From Flavobacteriaceae bacterium (GTDB lineage Bacteria > Bacteroidota > Bacteroidia > Flavobacteriales > Flavobacteriaceae), in contig JAITMD010000005.1 in the NCBI GenBank assembly GCA_031277535.1, forward strand, positions 310,001-374,000: DNA of 64,000 nucleotides, in the 5' to 3' direction. This document shows, one piece after another, positions 18,740 through 27,778 of this stretch. Each line of letters starts with the position of its first letter. The first letter of the stretch is position 1. The notes beneath the pieces were generated by a model that was given only the letters and a program-made list of their open reading frames with translations, did not search any database and was not told the origin of the DNA. Made by a program: the position numbers and the translations under genes.

Positions 18740-20707
18740 TTACATTTCCTTGATAATAAATTCACTACGTCTATTCTCTTGATGTTGTGCATCTGTACAA
18801 GAATTTGACGTTGGGCATTTTACAATTGGATTAGTAGAGCCCATTCCTATAAATGTTACTCTACGAGAATCAATCCCTTGACTGATAATCCACTTGGCTG
18901 TAGCTTCTGCTCTACGTTGAGAAAGTTTTAAATTATACAATTCTTTACCACGTGTATCTGTATGCGAACGTATATCTATTTTCATTCCTTCTACTTCTTT
19001 CAATACTTCTACTATTTTCATCAACTCAATAGCAGCATCAGAACGAATATCAGATTTATCAAAATCAAAATAAATAGGTTTCATATTCAATTTTTGAAAT
19101 AAATCATCTTGCAATTGAATTGGCGTAAGCACTTTATCAACCATAATTTGAATTACTTTCCCTGCTGTGATATCATCAGCTGTGATAACAACTTCTGCAG
19201 TATTATAATCAGGATACTCTACTTTAAGTCTGTACTTATCCTCACAGTTCAAATCAAATAATTTGAAATCCCCTTTTTGATTAGCTTCAAGTTTACGTAT
19301 TTCTTCAAAATTACTATTCAACAAAGTGATTTTTGCTTTAGAAATTGTATTCTTATTTGTTTTGTCATTATCAACTACGGTTGCATTAACCGTAAACAAA
19401 CAAGGTTTTTCTGCAATATAATATACGTCATCACCTCCCTTGCCTCCAGGTCTATTAGAACTTACAAATCCTTTTCTAAGATCTTCATTAATGTAAAAAG
19501 CAAAATCATCTAAAGGACTATTAATAGGACTTCCCATATTAATAACCTCTCCGAATGTACCATCTTCATACAACTCTGTCATAAACACATCTAAACCTCC
19601 TAATCCAGGACGTCCATCTGTTGAAAAATACAGTATACTATTTTCTGAAATAAATGGAAAAGTCTCTTTCCCTTCTGTATTGATACGTGGGCCTAAATTC
19701 TCAACTACTCCATAAGTGTCGTTCTCTAATATTTCTACTCGAAACAAATCTGATGAACCATATGTACCTTCTCTATCTGATACAAAATATAACCACTTAT
19801 CATCTGGAGTCAACGCTGGATGTGCTGTACTAAAATTATCTCCGTTAAAAGGAAGTTCTACAACATTGCCCCAAACTCCTTTATCATTTATTGTCGCCTT
19901 ATAAATTTTCAGCAAAGAATTAAAGGCTTTATTAAAAACTCCTTTTTTACCTGTTGAATTATTTTTAGTAAAGTAAACTGTTTTACCATCTTTTGTAAAA
20001 GTAGGAGAAGCTTCATTAATACGCTTGGTGTCCAAAGACTCTGCAAATAATTTTGGCTCATCAAAAGTCCAATCAGAATTAATCTTAACTGAATAGATAC
20101 TTGTGAAGCTCTCATTCGTCCAGTCGTGTATTTTAGCAGAGCTTCTCTCAGTTGCTCTTGCAGAAGTATAAATAAGATGGTTATCTAATAGCCTTGCTCC
20201 ATAATCAGAAAATGGGCTGTTAAAAGACAATTTCTTTATTTCAAAGTTATCTGAACGCTTTTTAATATCTTCCAAATAACTCTCTTTTGTTCTTTCAAAC
20301 ATTCTTCCTCGTGAATCTGCTTGCTCCATAGATGCAAACTTTTCCATTACCTGATCTGCTTCTTTATACTGGCTTACAGCTTTCAAACATTGTGCATAAC
20401 GATAATAATATTCTGAGGAGATTTCGCCTATGTTTTTATCTTCATAAGTACCTGTAAACAATTGATGGTACCAATGATAGGCAGCTTCTAACTTTGCATT
20501 AAAATAATATGAATCGGCTAATTTCGTAAGAATTGACGTGTTTACATAACCTTTATTAGCTATCCGTTCATATACTTTAATAGCGTCAATGTAAGCATTT
20601 TTATTAAACTCTTGTTCTGCTTTTTTCTCTTTACTTCTCTGTGCATAAGCAGGATAAGTAAATACTGAAAAAAGTAGAAACATATAAACTATATTATTCC
20701 ATTTCAT
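18740..20707 (-). CDS. PorE-like TPR/beta-propeller/OmpA protein, cassette copy 1
   Basis: This protein of about 655 residues has the PorE domain order. After a signal peptide (ending 'AYAQR') come TPR-like repeats at about 25-140 (AIKVYERIANKGY, LADSYYFNAKLEAAYHW), then a PD40/WD40-like beta-propeller at about 165-430, a carboxypeptidase-regulatory-like domain at about 445-525, and a C-terminal OmpA peptidoglycan-binding domain (IYFDFDKSDIR, HTDTRG, LSQRRAEA). PorE tethers the T9SS trans-envelope complex to peptidoglycan. Here it is the last gene of a three-gene cassette, 13 bases after PorP/SprF, and has a close paralogue at 24856-26826. A lipobox is absent. The ATG at 20707 is preferred to the TTG two codons earlier. 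Confidence 0.88.
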   Translation of the reverse strand: MKWNNIVYMFLLFSVFTYPAYAQRSKEKKAEQEFNKNAYIDAIKVYERIANKGYVNTSILTKLADSYYFNAKLEAAYHWYHQLFTGTYEDKNIGEISSEYYYRYAQCLKAVSQYKEADQVMEKFASMEQADSRGRMFERTKESYLEDIKKRSDNFEIKKLSFNSPFSDYGARLLDNHLIYTSARATERSSAKIHDWTNESFTSIYSVKINSDWTFDEPKLFAESLDTKRINEASPTFTKDGKTVYFTKNNSTGKKGVFNKAFNSLLKIYKATINDKGVWGNVVELPFNGDNFSTAHPALTPDDKWLYFVSDREGTYGSSDLFRVEILENDTYGVVENLGPRINTEGKETFPFISENSILYFSTDGRPGLGGLDVFMTELYEDGTFGEVINMGSPINSPLDDFAFYINEDLRKGFVSSNRPGGKGGDDVYYIAEKPCLFTVNATVVDNDKTNKNTISKAKITLLNSNFEEIRKLEANQKGDFKLFDLNCEDKYRLKVEYPDYNTAEVVITADDITAGKVIQIMVDKVLTPIQLQDDLFQKLNMKPIYFDFDKSDIRSDAAIELMKIVEVLKEVEGMKIDIRSHTDTRGKELYNLKLSQRRAEATAKWIISQGIDSRRVTFIGMGSTNPIVKCPTSNSCTDAQHQENRRSEFIIKEM

Positions 20708-20720
20708 CAACAAAAACTAT

Positions 20721-21665
20721 TTAGAAGAAACGAGGTGCATTATACCTCTTCAAATTATTAAATAAATCAAATTTCAAGAAAATCTCATGAGAACCTGAAT
20801 TATATCGTGCTAATTTTGTTGTTTCCGCATCATAGCTATAACCTACCATAAGACCTTCACTAACTTGGAAACCTGCTAAGAAACTAACTGAAGCATCCCA
20901 ACGATAAGAAGCACCTGCGGTGAATTTATTATAAAGTAAAAAGTTTGCTGTTAAATCAACTTGTAATGGTGCTCCTGATGTTGCTTTCATCATTACTGCT
21001 GGTTTAAATAGTACATCATCACTTATATCTATAATATGTCCTCCAGTAAGGTAGAAAGTCATTTTTTGTCTTAATATAGCAACGTCTTTATCATCTTCTT
21101 TATATCTATGAGAACTAATTAAAGAAGGGGCAGAAATACCTACATAGGTTTTATCTGAGAACAACATTGCTCCAACTCCCACGTTAGGTGTAAACTTTGC
21201 ATTTACGTTGCTTTGCACTGAAGGTGCAGAAGGATTATATATACTTAACTTATTGTAGTCTACACTAACAAAATTTCCTTGTCCTTTAACTCCAAATGCT
21301 AATTTATAATCTTGATTCAAATTTACAGCATATGATAAATCTAATGCTATAGTGTTTTCATCTACAACTCCGATTCTGTCATTTACAAAATGAACACCAT
21401 ACGATAAACCTGTGTCAGACAATGGTCCTGTTACAGAGATATTCGCTGTTTTAGGAGCACCTTCCAGTCCTACCCATTGTGCACGATAATTACCGAAAAT
21501 AGTTAAATTATCTTTTGAACTTGCATAAGCTGGATTAATAACTCCAGGATTATACATATACTGTGTAAATTGAGGATCTTGTTGAGCGTATGAGCTACTA
21601 ATCCCACTCAATATTATTAAACTTATGTACCACTTTTTCCTATTCATTCTTTTTCTCATTTTCAT
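20721..21665 (-). CDS. PorP/SprF-family type IX secretion membrane protein, copy 1
   Basis: This 314-residue outer-membrane beta-barrel-type protein has a signal peptide (ISSSYAQ) and the family start 'QDPQFTQYMYNPGVINPAYA'. 'RAQWVGLEGAPKT', 'VNDRIGVVDE' and the C-terminal 'LKFDLF..APRFF' also match. PorP/SprF proteins work with T9SS and in several flavobacteria are needed for surface display of a specific partner protein encoded next door. The partner here is presumably the type B-sorted protein immediately upstream, 7 bases away. The paralogue at 26841-27773 shares the same blocks with many substitutions. Confidence 0.93.
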   Translation of the reverse strand: MKMRKRMNRKKWYISLIILSGISSSYAQQDPQFTQYMYNPGVINPAYASSKDNLTIFGNYRAQWVGLEGAPKTANISVTGPLSDTGLSYGVHFVNDRIGVVDENTIALDLSYAVNLNQDYKLAFGVKGQGNFVSVDYNKLSIYNPSAPSVQSNVNAKFTPNVGVGAMLFSDKTYVGISAPSLISSHRYKEDDKDVAILRQKMTFYLTGGHIIDISDDVLFKPAVMMKATSGAPLQVDLTANFLLYNKFTAGASYRWDASVSFLAGFQVSEGLMVGYSYDAETTKLARYNSGSHEIFLKFDLFNNLKRYNAPRFF

Positions 21666-21672
21666 TTAATCT

Positions 21673-22947
21673 TTAATTACTATCTAAGTGTATATATCCA
21701 GTATTCTTAATCAAACGAGAACCTCCTTTACCAGTATATTCATATTTCAAAATATAGAAATAAGTACCTGAAGGTAATTTACTTCCTCTATCAACAATAC
21801 CTCGACCTTCTGCATACCCCTTGAATACATTACCTGCAGAATTATAATTGGATGTATCATATACTTTTACTCCCCATCTGTTATAAACTTCCACAGAGTT
21901 ATTAGGATATCTTGTGATATTATCTATACGAAAAAAGTTATTTTGACCATTACCGTCATCTACTGAAACAAAATTATAAATTGTAACATCTCCCTCTAAC
22001 ATACCATCACTCTTCACAGTTCCCAACGTGAAAAAACCATAACTATCAACTGCAGTAGCAGTAGTAATCGTTTTATTCGCGATATCTGCAACTCCTCCTT
22101 CATCTACCCACATTTTATCTTTTGCATCCCAACGGATAATATGCAATGCATTTTCCTTATCTGCTAATAATTCTTTTAAAGTTGTACGTTCATCCCATGA
22201 TAATGTCAATAGAATATTACTATCTCCATTTGTTTTTCCTTTATTGATTACCCAATACTCTGAAGTATTTATAGCTTGAATAATACCTGATTTATTGCTG
22301 TGTGTCTTAAAAAAATTTTTATCATTGAAATGATACTTTTCTTCAAAGGCATCACGCAATTCTTTAGGAGCACTAATTTTTGCATAACGATAGAATCCGC
22401 TATGTCCTGAAGGGAATGTAAACTCTGTTTTTCCAATCTTTTCTATAACTCCATTGATATAACTTAAATCTGAAGCATTGATTGCTTTTGCACCATCGTG
22501 AAAAGTTACTGCTCCTTGTAATGAATCAACTTTTACGATACCTCTTTTGAAATCCAAAACTCCATTAATATTCATATCATTAGTTAACAAAAAAGCTTCT
22601 CCGTTTTTATCGTTATCTAAAACAACATTAAAAAATTCTGTGGGTTGTTCCCCTGAAATAATTTGAGGATTATTTTTTTGTACTAACCTTGAGAAAACTG
22701 CCTCTGATTCTTTAGCATTCTTAGAATGATAATATAAGTTATCATTATTAAAATTCCCATAGTAATACACCTTACCATCTGCAGTTATATTTCCTTCTTT
22801 TCCATTGTCAAAATCATTTACAACAGATAAAACTGTACCTGGAGAGATAGCCATTACACCAACATTAGAAACAACATCTTCTTGAGACCACCCAATTGTT
22901 GTAATACCACAACCTATAATGACTATTAAAAACTTCTTCATTCGCAT
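21673..22947 (-). CDS. T9SS type B-sorted surface protein, copy 1
   Basis: This 424-residue exported protein (signal peptide ending 'IGWSQ') has a C-terminal gliding-motility-associated/type B sorting domain at about 325-424: 'VEVYNRWGVKVYD', 'KLPSGTYFYIL', 'GYIHLD'. The body has a left-handed or beta-rich look with no catalytic motif. The canonical 'SPNGDGxND' start of the sorting domain is altered here to 'SVDDGNGQNN', unlike the paralogue at 27779-29035. It is the first gene of cassette copy 1. The likely role is a secreted structural or adhesive protein delivered with its PorP/SprF partner. Confidence 0.88.
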   Translation of the reverse strand: MRMKKFLIVIIGCGITTIGWSQEDVVSNVGVMAISPGTVLSVVNDFDNGKEGNITADGKVYYYGNFNNDNLYYHSKNAKESEAVFSRLVQKNNPQIISGEQPTEFFNVVLDNDKNGEAFLLTNDMNINGVLDFKRGIVKVDSLQGAVTFHDGAKAINASDLSYINGVIEKIGKTEFTFPSGHSGFYRYAKISAPKELRDAFEEKYHFNDKNFFKTHSNKSGIIQAINTSEYWVINKGKTNGDSNILLTLSWDERTTLKELLADKENALHIIRWDAKDKMWVDEGGVADIANKTITTATAVDSYGFFTLGTVKSDGMLEGDVTIYNFVSVDDGNGQNNFFRIDNITRYPNNSVEVYNRWGVKVYDTSNYNSAGNVFKGYAEGRGIVDRGSKLPSGTYFYILKYEYTGKGGSRLIKNTGYIHLDSN

Positions 22948-23705
22948 TTTATTTTAAATTAAAAATGTATAGAACTTACTTTCTTCATACTAATTACATC
23001 AGATTAAAAATACCTTACTACAATAAATAAGAATAATCATTTTCTCTGTTAACTAAATATAAAGTTTAATTATTAAACTTATTACTAACTATTATATCAA
23101 ATATCAAACCAATATTAAACAATAGCAGTTGTTTTTTTATTTTATCCTTTTAAAGAGTATCGAATATCACAATAAACCTATAATTCAATAAATTTAAAAG
23201 CCTTTCATACTATAAAAATAGCGATTATATCTTATAAAAACTACATAATATTATGGCACTTTATGTAAAAAATCAAATAATATTTAATTATAGACTCTGT
23301 AAAGAAATATTGTTTTCTGAAAGATTCTCTAACACTTTTTAAATGATAGACAAGTATAAAACTCCGTTGGCTAAACGGAGTATTTTACCTCGTCCTCTAG
23401 TTACATCTCTAATTAGAACAGTAACGAACTGTAGCCCTTTCTTTGTTAATATATTAGCTCTCAAAAATAAAATTAGCTGTGATTACCTGAGTACCTTATT
23501 TACTCTTAATGGACAGAGATTGATACATCACAAGAAAGGACACCTACTATTTTATTTCAACGCAAAACAATATTGGCTTGTTGTTTTATAAAGATATTGT
23601 GTACGTTAAAAAGTAAGTTATTCTAATAGATTTGTTATAAATAAAACAGTACTGTTTAGAATTTTTATCAAAAAAACACTTGATAAGTTCAATAAGAAAA
23701 GAGAC
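22948..23705. other. Gene-free stretch with one hairpin
   Basis: These 758 bases are AT-rich and hold the upstream region of cassette copy 1. A hairpin with ACTCCGTT (23361-23368) and AACGGAGT (23374-23381) is the only clear structure and could be a terminator. An 82-codon open frame on the plus strand at 23343-23591 begins before the hairpin and runs through it; it has no recognisable protein character and I do not accept it. Confidence 0.4.
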
Positions 23706-24344
23706 TTAAAACTCCGACATCCCTTTGCTGTTTGCTAAAAAGGCACCTCTAATACAAAAGATTTCACGTATTTCCGCCTCTTGTACAACTAAATTATCAT
23801 AGCTTTCGTTGTCACTAATAAATAGGTAACTACCATCTTCTGTAATATGTTTAAATCTAAAGCAAAGAATTCCCTTACCCTCTACAACTAAAACATACAA
23901 ACACCAAGGTTTAATCTCGTCCAGAAGAATCTTCTTAGTCAATACATAAGAACTTACTTTTATTGACGGATACATACTTTCAGTTCCGATTTGAAAGGCA
24001 GTATCAATTTCCTCATCAGTAGGAAAAATACAAGTTGGTGAAGTAGCATAACATTTTTCTGGATTCAAGAAATACTCCATATGATGATCAACGGAAATTA
24101 TCTTTACTCTTCTATTTTCTAAATCAACATTAAATACAGCATTAGGGTTCGTAAGAAAAAGTTCATTCAAATCAATACGATGCTGTTTACATATTTCAAT
24201 TACCTTTTCAAATTGTAAAGTATTTCTTGTTTTCCAAGAAGAAATCGTATTTGGTTTTACTTCCAATAACTTTGCAAGTTCCAAATCTGTCTTATATCCA
24301 AGTAATTGCTTTAATCTCTTGATAATATCTTTTGTATGTAACAT
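23706..24344 (-). CDS. CI/LexA-like transcriptional regulator with S24-like domain
   Basis: This 212-residue protein has an N-terminal helix-turn-helix of the phage CI type (LELAKLLEVKPNTISSWKTR, about 20-40). A C-terminal region resembles peptidase S24 (about 118-200), with 'ESMYPSIK' placing Ser123 at the catalytic Ser position. The partner Lys is uncertain: around 160-166 the sequence is 'LCFRFKH', so Arg163 or Lys165 could occupy the site. If the Lys is lost, the protein cannot self-cleave and would act as a ligand or DNA sensor. It lies alone between two paralogous T9SS cassettes, on the same strand. Confidence 0.85.
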   Translation of the reverse strand: MLHTKDIIKRLKQLLGYKTDLELAKLLEVKPNTISSWKTRNTLQFEKVIEICKQHRIDLNELFLTNPNAVFNVDLENRRVKIISVDHHMEYFLNPEKCYATSPTCIFPTDEEIDTAFQIGTESMYPSIKVSSYVLTKKILLDEIKPWCLYVLVVEGKGILCFRFKHITEDGSYLFISDNESYDNLVVQEAEIREIFCIRGAFLANSKGMSEF

Positions 24345-24800
24345 AATTATATAAACTGTTTTTTAATCACATATTTAAAACCAATTACCTTGCCACACTT
24401 ACAATATTGTTTTTAAAATATAAAAAATTAACATTTAATCCAATAATAAAATAATTTAAAAACAAACAATATATCAAGCAGATATACAATACATTACATG
24501 TAAAAACAAACATTTTAAAAGTAACAATTTAAGAAAAACACCTTTTCCTTTTTTAACACAAAAAAATCAGAAACAGATACAAATCTTTATAAAAAGAGTA
24601 TAAATGATGGCATAAAAAATACATACCAATAGGAATATAGAAAAAACAAACTATAAAATCTCAGAACATAAAGAACAAGAATAGTTAAACTACATAAGTA
24701 TTGATTTATCAAGATTATAATGGAATGGATCATGCTACTCATTAGAAATGATTCTACCCCAACTAACGATCCTCCTCATTTTAAAAAGCAAGCAAAAACA

Positions 24801-24833
24801 ATAGAGGCTATCCAAAATTTGGATAGCCTCTAT
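24801..24833 (-). terminator. Terminator downstream of cassette copy 2
   Basis: Thirteen-base arms (24801-24813 and 24821-24833) pair perfectly around a seven-base loop, 22 bases after the stop of the PorE-like gene. On the minus strand a T-rich run follows. The remaining intergenic bases 24345-24800 are AT-rich leader sequence for the regulator with no other recognisable signal. Confidence 0.85.
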
Positions 24834-24855
24834 TTATCACTTATAAAATATCTAA

Positions 24856-26826
24856 TTACATTTCTGTAATAATAAACTCACTTCGTCTATTTTGTGCGTG
24901 TTGTTCTTCTGTACAAGCAGAAGGTGTTTTACACTTCACTATTGGTGCTGTTGAACCTAAGCCTTCATATATTACACGTTGTGGATCAATACCTTGACTT
25001 ATAATCCATTTTGCTGTTGCTTCTGCTCTTCGTTTAGATAATCCCAAATTATAATTAAAATCACCTCTTGAATCTGTATGTGCTCTAATTACAATATGCA
25101 TTCCCTGTACTTCTCTTAATACCTCTGCTACTTTAATCAATTCAATTGCTGCATCATTTCGAATATCAGCCTTATCAAAATCAAAGTAAATAGGTTTTAA
25201 GTTTAGTTTTTTGAATAAATCATCTTTTACAGAAACTGGCACTAACTTTTTATTTACCTTAATCATTAAAGGTGTTTTTACTGTACTACCATCTGCTACA
25301 AAAACAATCTCAGATGTTTCATAATCTGGTGCTTCAATTTTTACTCTATACTTTCCATTACATACTAAATCATAGAATGAGAAACTACCATTTTTATCAG
25401 ACTCTGTTTTTCTTAACTCATTATAATTACTATCGTACATTGTTAATGATGCATTTGCCAAAATATTATTTGTTTCACTATCTATCAAACGCCCATTAAA
25501 TGACTGTGTACACGGAATCTCTTGTATAAAATAAACATCATCTCCCCCTTGACCTCCAGGTCTATTAGAACTCACAAATCCTTTACTACTCTTATCATCA
25601 ATAAAGAATGCAAAATCATCGTATGTACTATTTATTGGTGCTCCCATATTTACGATTGGACCAAATGTTCCATCCGCATTAATTTCAGTCATAAATACAT
25701 CTAATCCTCCTAAACCAGGGTGTCCATCAGTAGCAAAATATAAAATATTATGACTTGAGATGAAAGGAAAAGTTTCTCTACCTTCTGTATTAATACGTGG
25801 TCCTAAATTTTCAACTGGTCCAAATTGTCCGAACTCAAGAACCTGTACTCTAAAAATATCTGACGAACCATAAGTTCCATCTCTATCTGATACAAAATAC
25901 AACCACTTACCATCTGGTGTTAAAGCAGGATGCGCACAACTAAAGTTATCTGAATTAAATGGTAGAGCAATTACATCTCCCCATTCATTATTATCTTTTA
26001 GTGTAGCTTTATAAATTTTTAATAAAGAACTTGACTCTTTATTAAACACTCCCTTACCGTCTTTATTAGAGTTATTCTTAGTAAAATACATTGTTTTACC
26101 ATCCTTACTAAATGTAGCTGATGCTTCATTCAGCCCTTTAGAGTCTAATGTCGTTGAAAACAACTGAGGTTCTCCAAATGACCAATCTTTAACATCTACT
26201 GCATAAAGGCTTGTAAAACTTTCATTTGTCCAATCATGACGCTTAGAAGTTGATACATTTTCAGTTGCTCTTGCAGAAGTATAAATTAACTTATCTCTCC
26301 AAATAACAGCTCCATAATCAGAGTATTTCGTATTAAAAGAAAGTTTTCGGATACTATACTTATCTCCTCTTTTCTTAATATCTTGAAGATAGTTATTCTT
26401 ATTACTTTCGTATAATCTTGCTCTTGTATCATTTTGTTCTAATTGAGCAAATAACTCCAGCACGCGATCTGCATCTACTTGCTTGCCAACAGCTTTTAAT
26501 GTCTGAGCATATCTATAATAATACTCTGATGATAATCCCGGAATATTTTTATCCTCATAATTAGCATTAAACAGTTGATCATACCATTTATTAGCTTCTT
26601 CCAATTTCCCATTAAAGTAATAAGAATCAGCTAATTTTGATAGAATAGAAGTATTTACATACCCTTTATTGGCTATTCTTTCATAAATCTTAATAGCATC
26701 GATGTATGAACTATTATTAAAATCTTGTTCTGCCTTTTTTACTCCTGATCTTTGAGCAAAAGAACTAAAAGACATCGCAAGCATTAAAGTAGCCCAAACT
26801 GATATTTTTCGTAATTTTATTATCAT
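24856..26826 (-). CDS. PorE-like TPR/beta-propeller/OmpA protein, cassette copy 2
   Basis: This 656-residue protein is a clear paralogue of the one at 18740-20707 over its full length. It has a signal peptide (SFAQR), TPR-like repeats (AIKIYERIANKGY, LADSYYFNGKLEEANKW), a PD40 propeller ('LTPDGKWLYFVSDRDGTYG'), a regulatory beta domain and the OmpA domain (IYFDFDKADIR, HTDSRG, LSKRRAEA). Residues thought to hold peptidoglycan (Asp of HTD, Arg of RRA) are kept. As with copy 1 it ends a cassette of three genes and probably anchors the PorP/SprF assembly to the cell wall. It is followed by its own terminator. Confidence 0.88.
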   Translation of the reverse strand: MIIKLRKISVWATLMLAMSFSSFAQRSGVKKAEQDFNNSSYIDAIKIYERIANKGYVNTSILSKLADSYYFNGKLEEANKWYDQLFNANYEDKNIPGLSSEYYYRYAQTLKAVGKQVDADRVLELFAQLEQNDTRARLYESNKNNYLQDIKKRGDKYSIRKLSFNTKYSDYGAVIWRDKLIYTSARATENVSTSKRHDWTNESFTSLYAVDVKDWSFGEPQLFSTTLDSKGLNEASATFSKDGKTMYFTKNNSNKDGKGVFNKESSSLLKIYKATLKDNNEWGDVIALPFNSDNFSCAHPALTPDGKWLYFVSDRDGTYGSSDIFRVQVLEFGQFGPVENLGPRINTEGRETFPFISSHNILYFATDGHPGLGGLDVFMTEINADGTFGPIVNMGAPINSTYDDFAFFIDDKSSKGFVSSNRPGGQGGDDVYFIQEIPCTQSFNGRLIDSETNNILANASLTMYDSNYNELRKTESDKNGSFSFYDLVCNGKYRVKIEAPDYETSEIVFVADGSTVKTPLMIKVNKKLVPVSVKDDLFKKLNLKPIYFDFDKADIRNDAAIELIKVAEVLREVQGMHIVIRAHTDSRGDFNYNLGLSKRRAEATAKWIISQGIDPQRVIYEGLGSTAPIVKCKTPSACTEEQHAQNRRSEFIITEM

Positions 26827-26840
26827 TATCTATAGTGAAA

Positions 26841-27773
26841 TTAGAAGAAACGTGGTGAATTAAATATTTTTAATTTCTTAACTAAGTCAAACTTCAAGAA
26901 AATCTCATGAGAACCTGAATTATACTGAGCTAATTTTGTTGTTGTGGCATCATAAGAATATCCTACAAATAATCCATCAGTCACTTGGAATCCTGCTAAT
27001 GCACTGATTGAAGAATTTGTACGGTAAGCTAAACCAGCAGTAAACTTTTTGTACATCTGAAAGTTTGCAGAAATATCTGCTTGTACTGGAGAACCAGAAA
27101 CAGCCTTAACCAACACAGCTGGTTTAAAATCTAAACTCTCATTAAGTTTAAATATATGACCTCCCATTAAATAAAAAGTCATTTTTTGCTGCATTACGAT
27201 ATCATCGTTTCCGTTGTAACGTTGTTGTTGTAAAAAACTTGGTACAGATGCACCAACATAACTGTTGTGATTATAAAAGTAAACCCCAGCTCCTACATTC
27301 GGAGTAAACTTATTATTTATATTCTCTGCAAACGTTGGATCTGTAAGATCTTTTCTGTCTAATTTATTATAATCTACACTCAATAAATCTACAGCCCCCT
27401 TTAAACCTAAAGCCATTTTCCAATCTTGGTTTAAATCAACTGTATAAGAGAAGTCAATAGCAATATTATTTTCATCCATTGCCCCTAAACGATCGTTTAC
27501 AAAAGTTACTCCCATTCCCATCTTTGAATTACCAAGTGGTGTATGTGCACTAAAAGTAGCTGTTTTAGGTGACCCTTCTAATCCTACCCATTGTGTTCGA
27601 TATTGTCCAAAAATACTAACACCTCCTGTTGAACCTGCATACGCTGGGTTAAAAACAGTAGTATTATACATATACTGACTATATAATGGCTCTTGTTGCG
27701 CAAATACATCAGTTTGAAACAAAGACAAACAAACAAGAGAAGTAATACTAAAAATTCTAAAATTCTTTTTCAT
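26841..27773 (-). CDS. PorP/SprF-family type IX secretion membrane protein, copy 2
   Basis: This 310-residue paralogue of the 20721-21665 protein has a signal peptide (VFAQ), then 'QEPLYSQYMYNTTVFNPAYA', 'RTQWVGLEGSPKT', 'FVNDRLGAMDENNIA' and the C-terminal 'SGSHEIFLKFDL..SPRFF'. The blocks predicted to be barrel strands are conserved between copies, while connecting loops differ, which fits specialisation for different partner proteins. It sits 14 bases upstream of the PorE-like gene and 5 bases downstream of the type B-sorted protein. Confidence 0.93.
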   Translation of the reverse strand: MKKNFRIFSITSLVCLSLFQTDVFAQQEPLYSQYMYNTTVFNPAYAGSTGGVSIFGQYRTQWVGLEGSPKTATFSAHTPLGNSKMGMGVTFVNDRLGAMDENNIAIDFSYTVDLNQDWKMALGLKGAVDLLSVDYNKLDRKDLTDPTFAENINNKFTPNVGAGVYFYNHNSYVGASVPSFLQQQRYNGNDDIVMQQKMTFYLMGGHIFKLNESLDFKPAVLVKAVSGSPVQADISANFQMYKKFTAGLAYRTNSSISALAGFQVTDGLFVGYSYDATTTKLAQYNSGSHEIFLKFDLVKKLKIFNSPRFF

Positions 27774-27778
27774 AGCAA

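Noticed and set aside
23343..23591. 82-codon open frame on the plus strand
   Set aside because: It runs through a hairpin, has no recognisable protein pattern and no promoter or neighbour; it is likely chance in AT-rich DNA.
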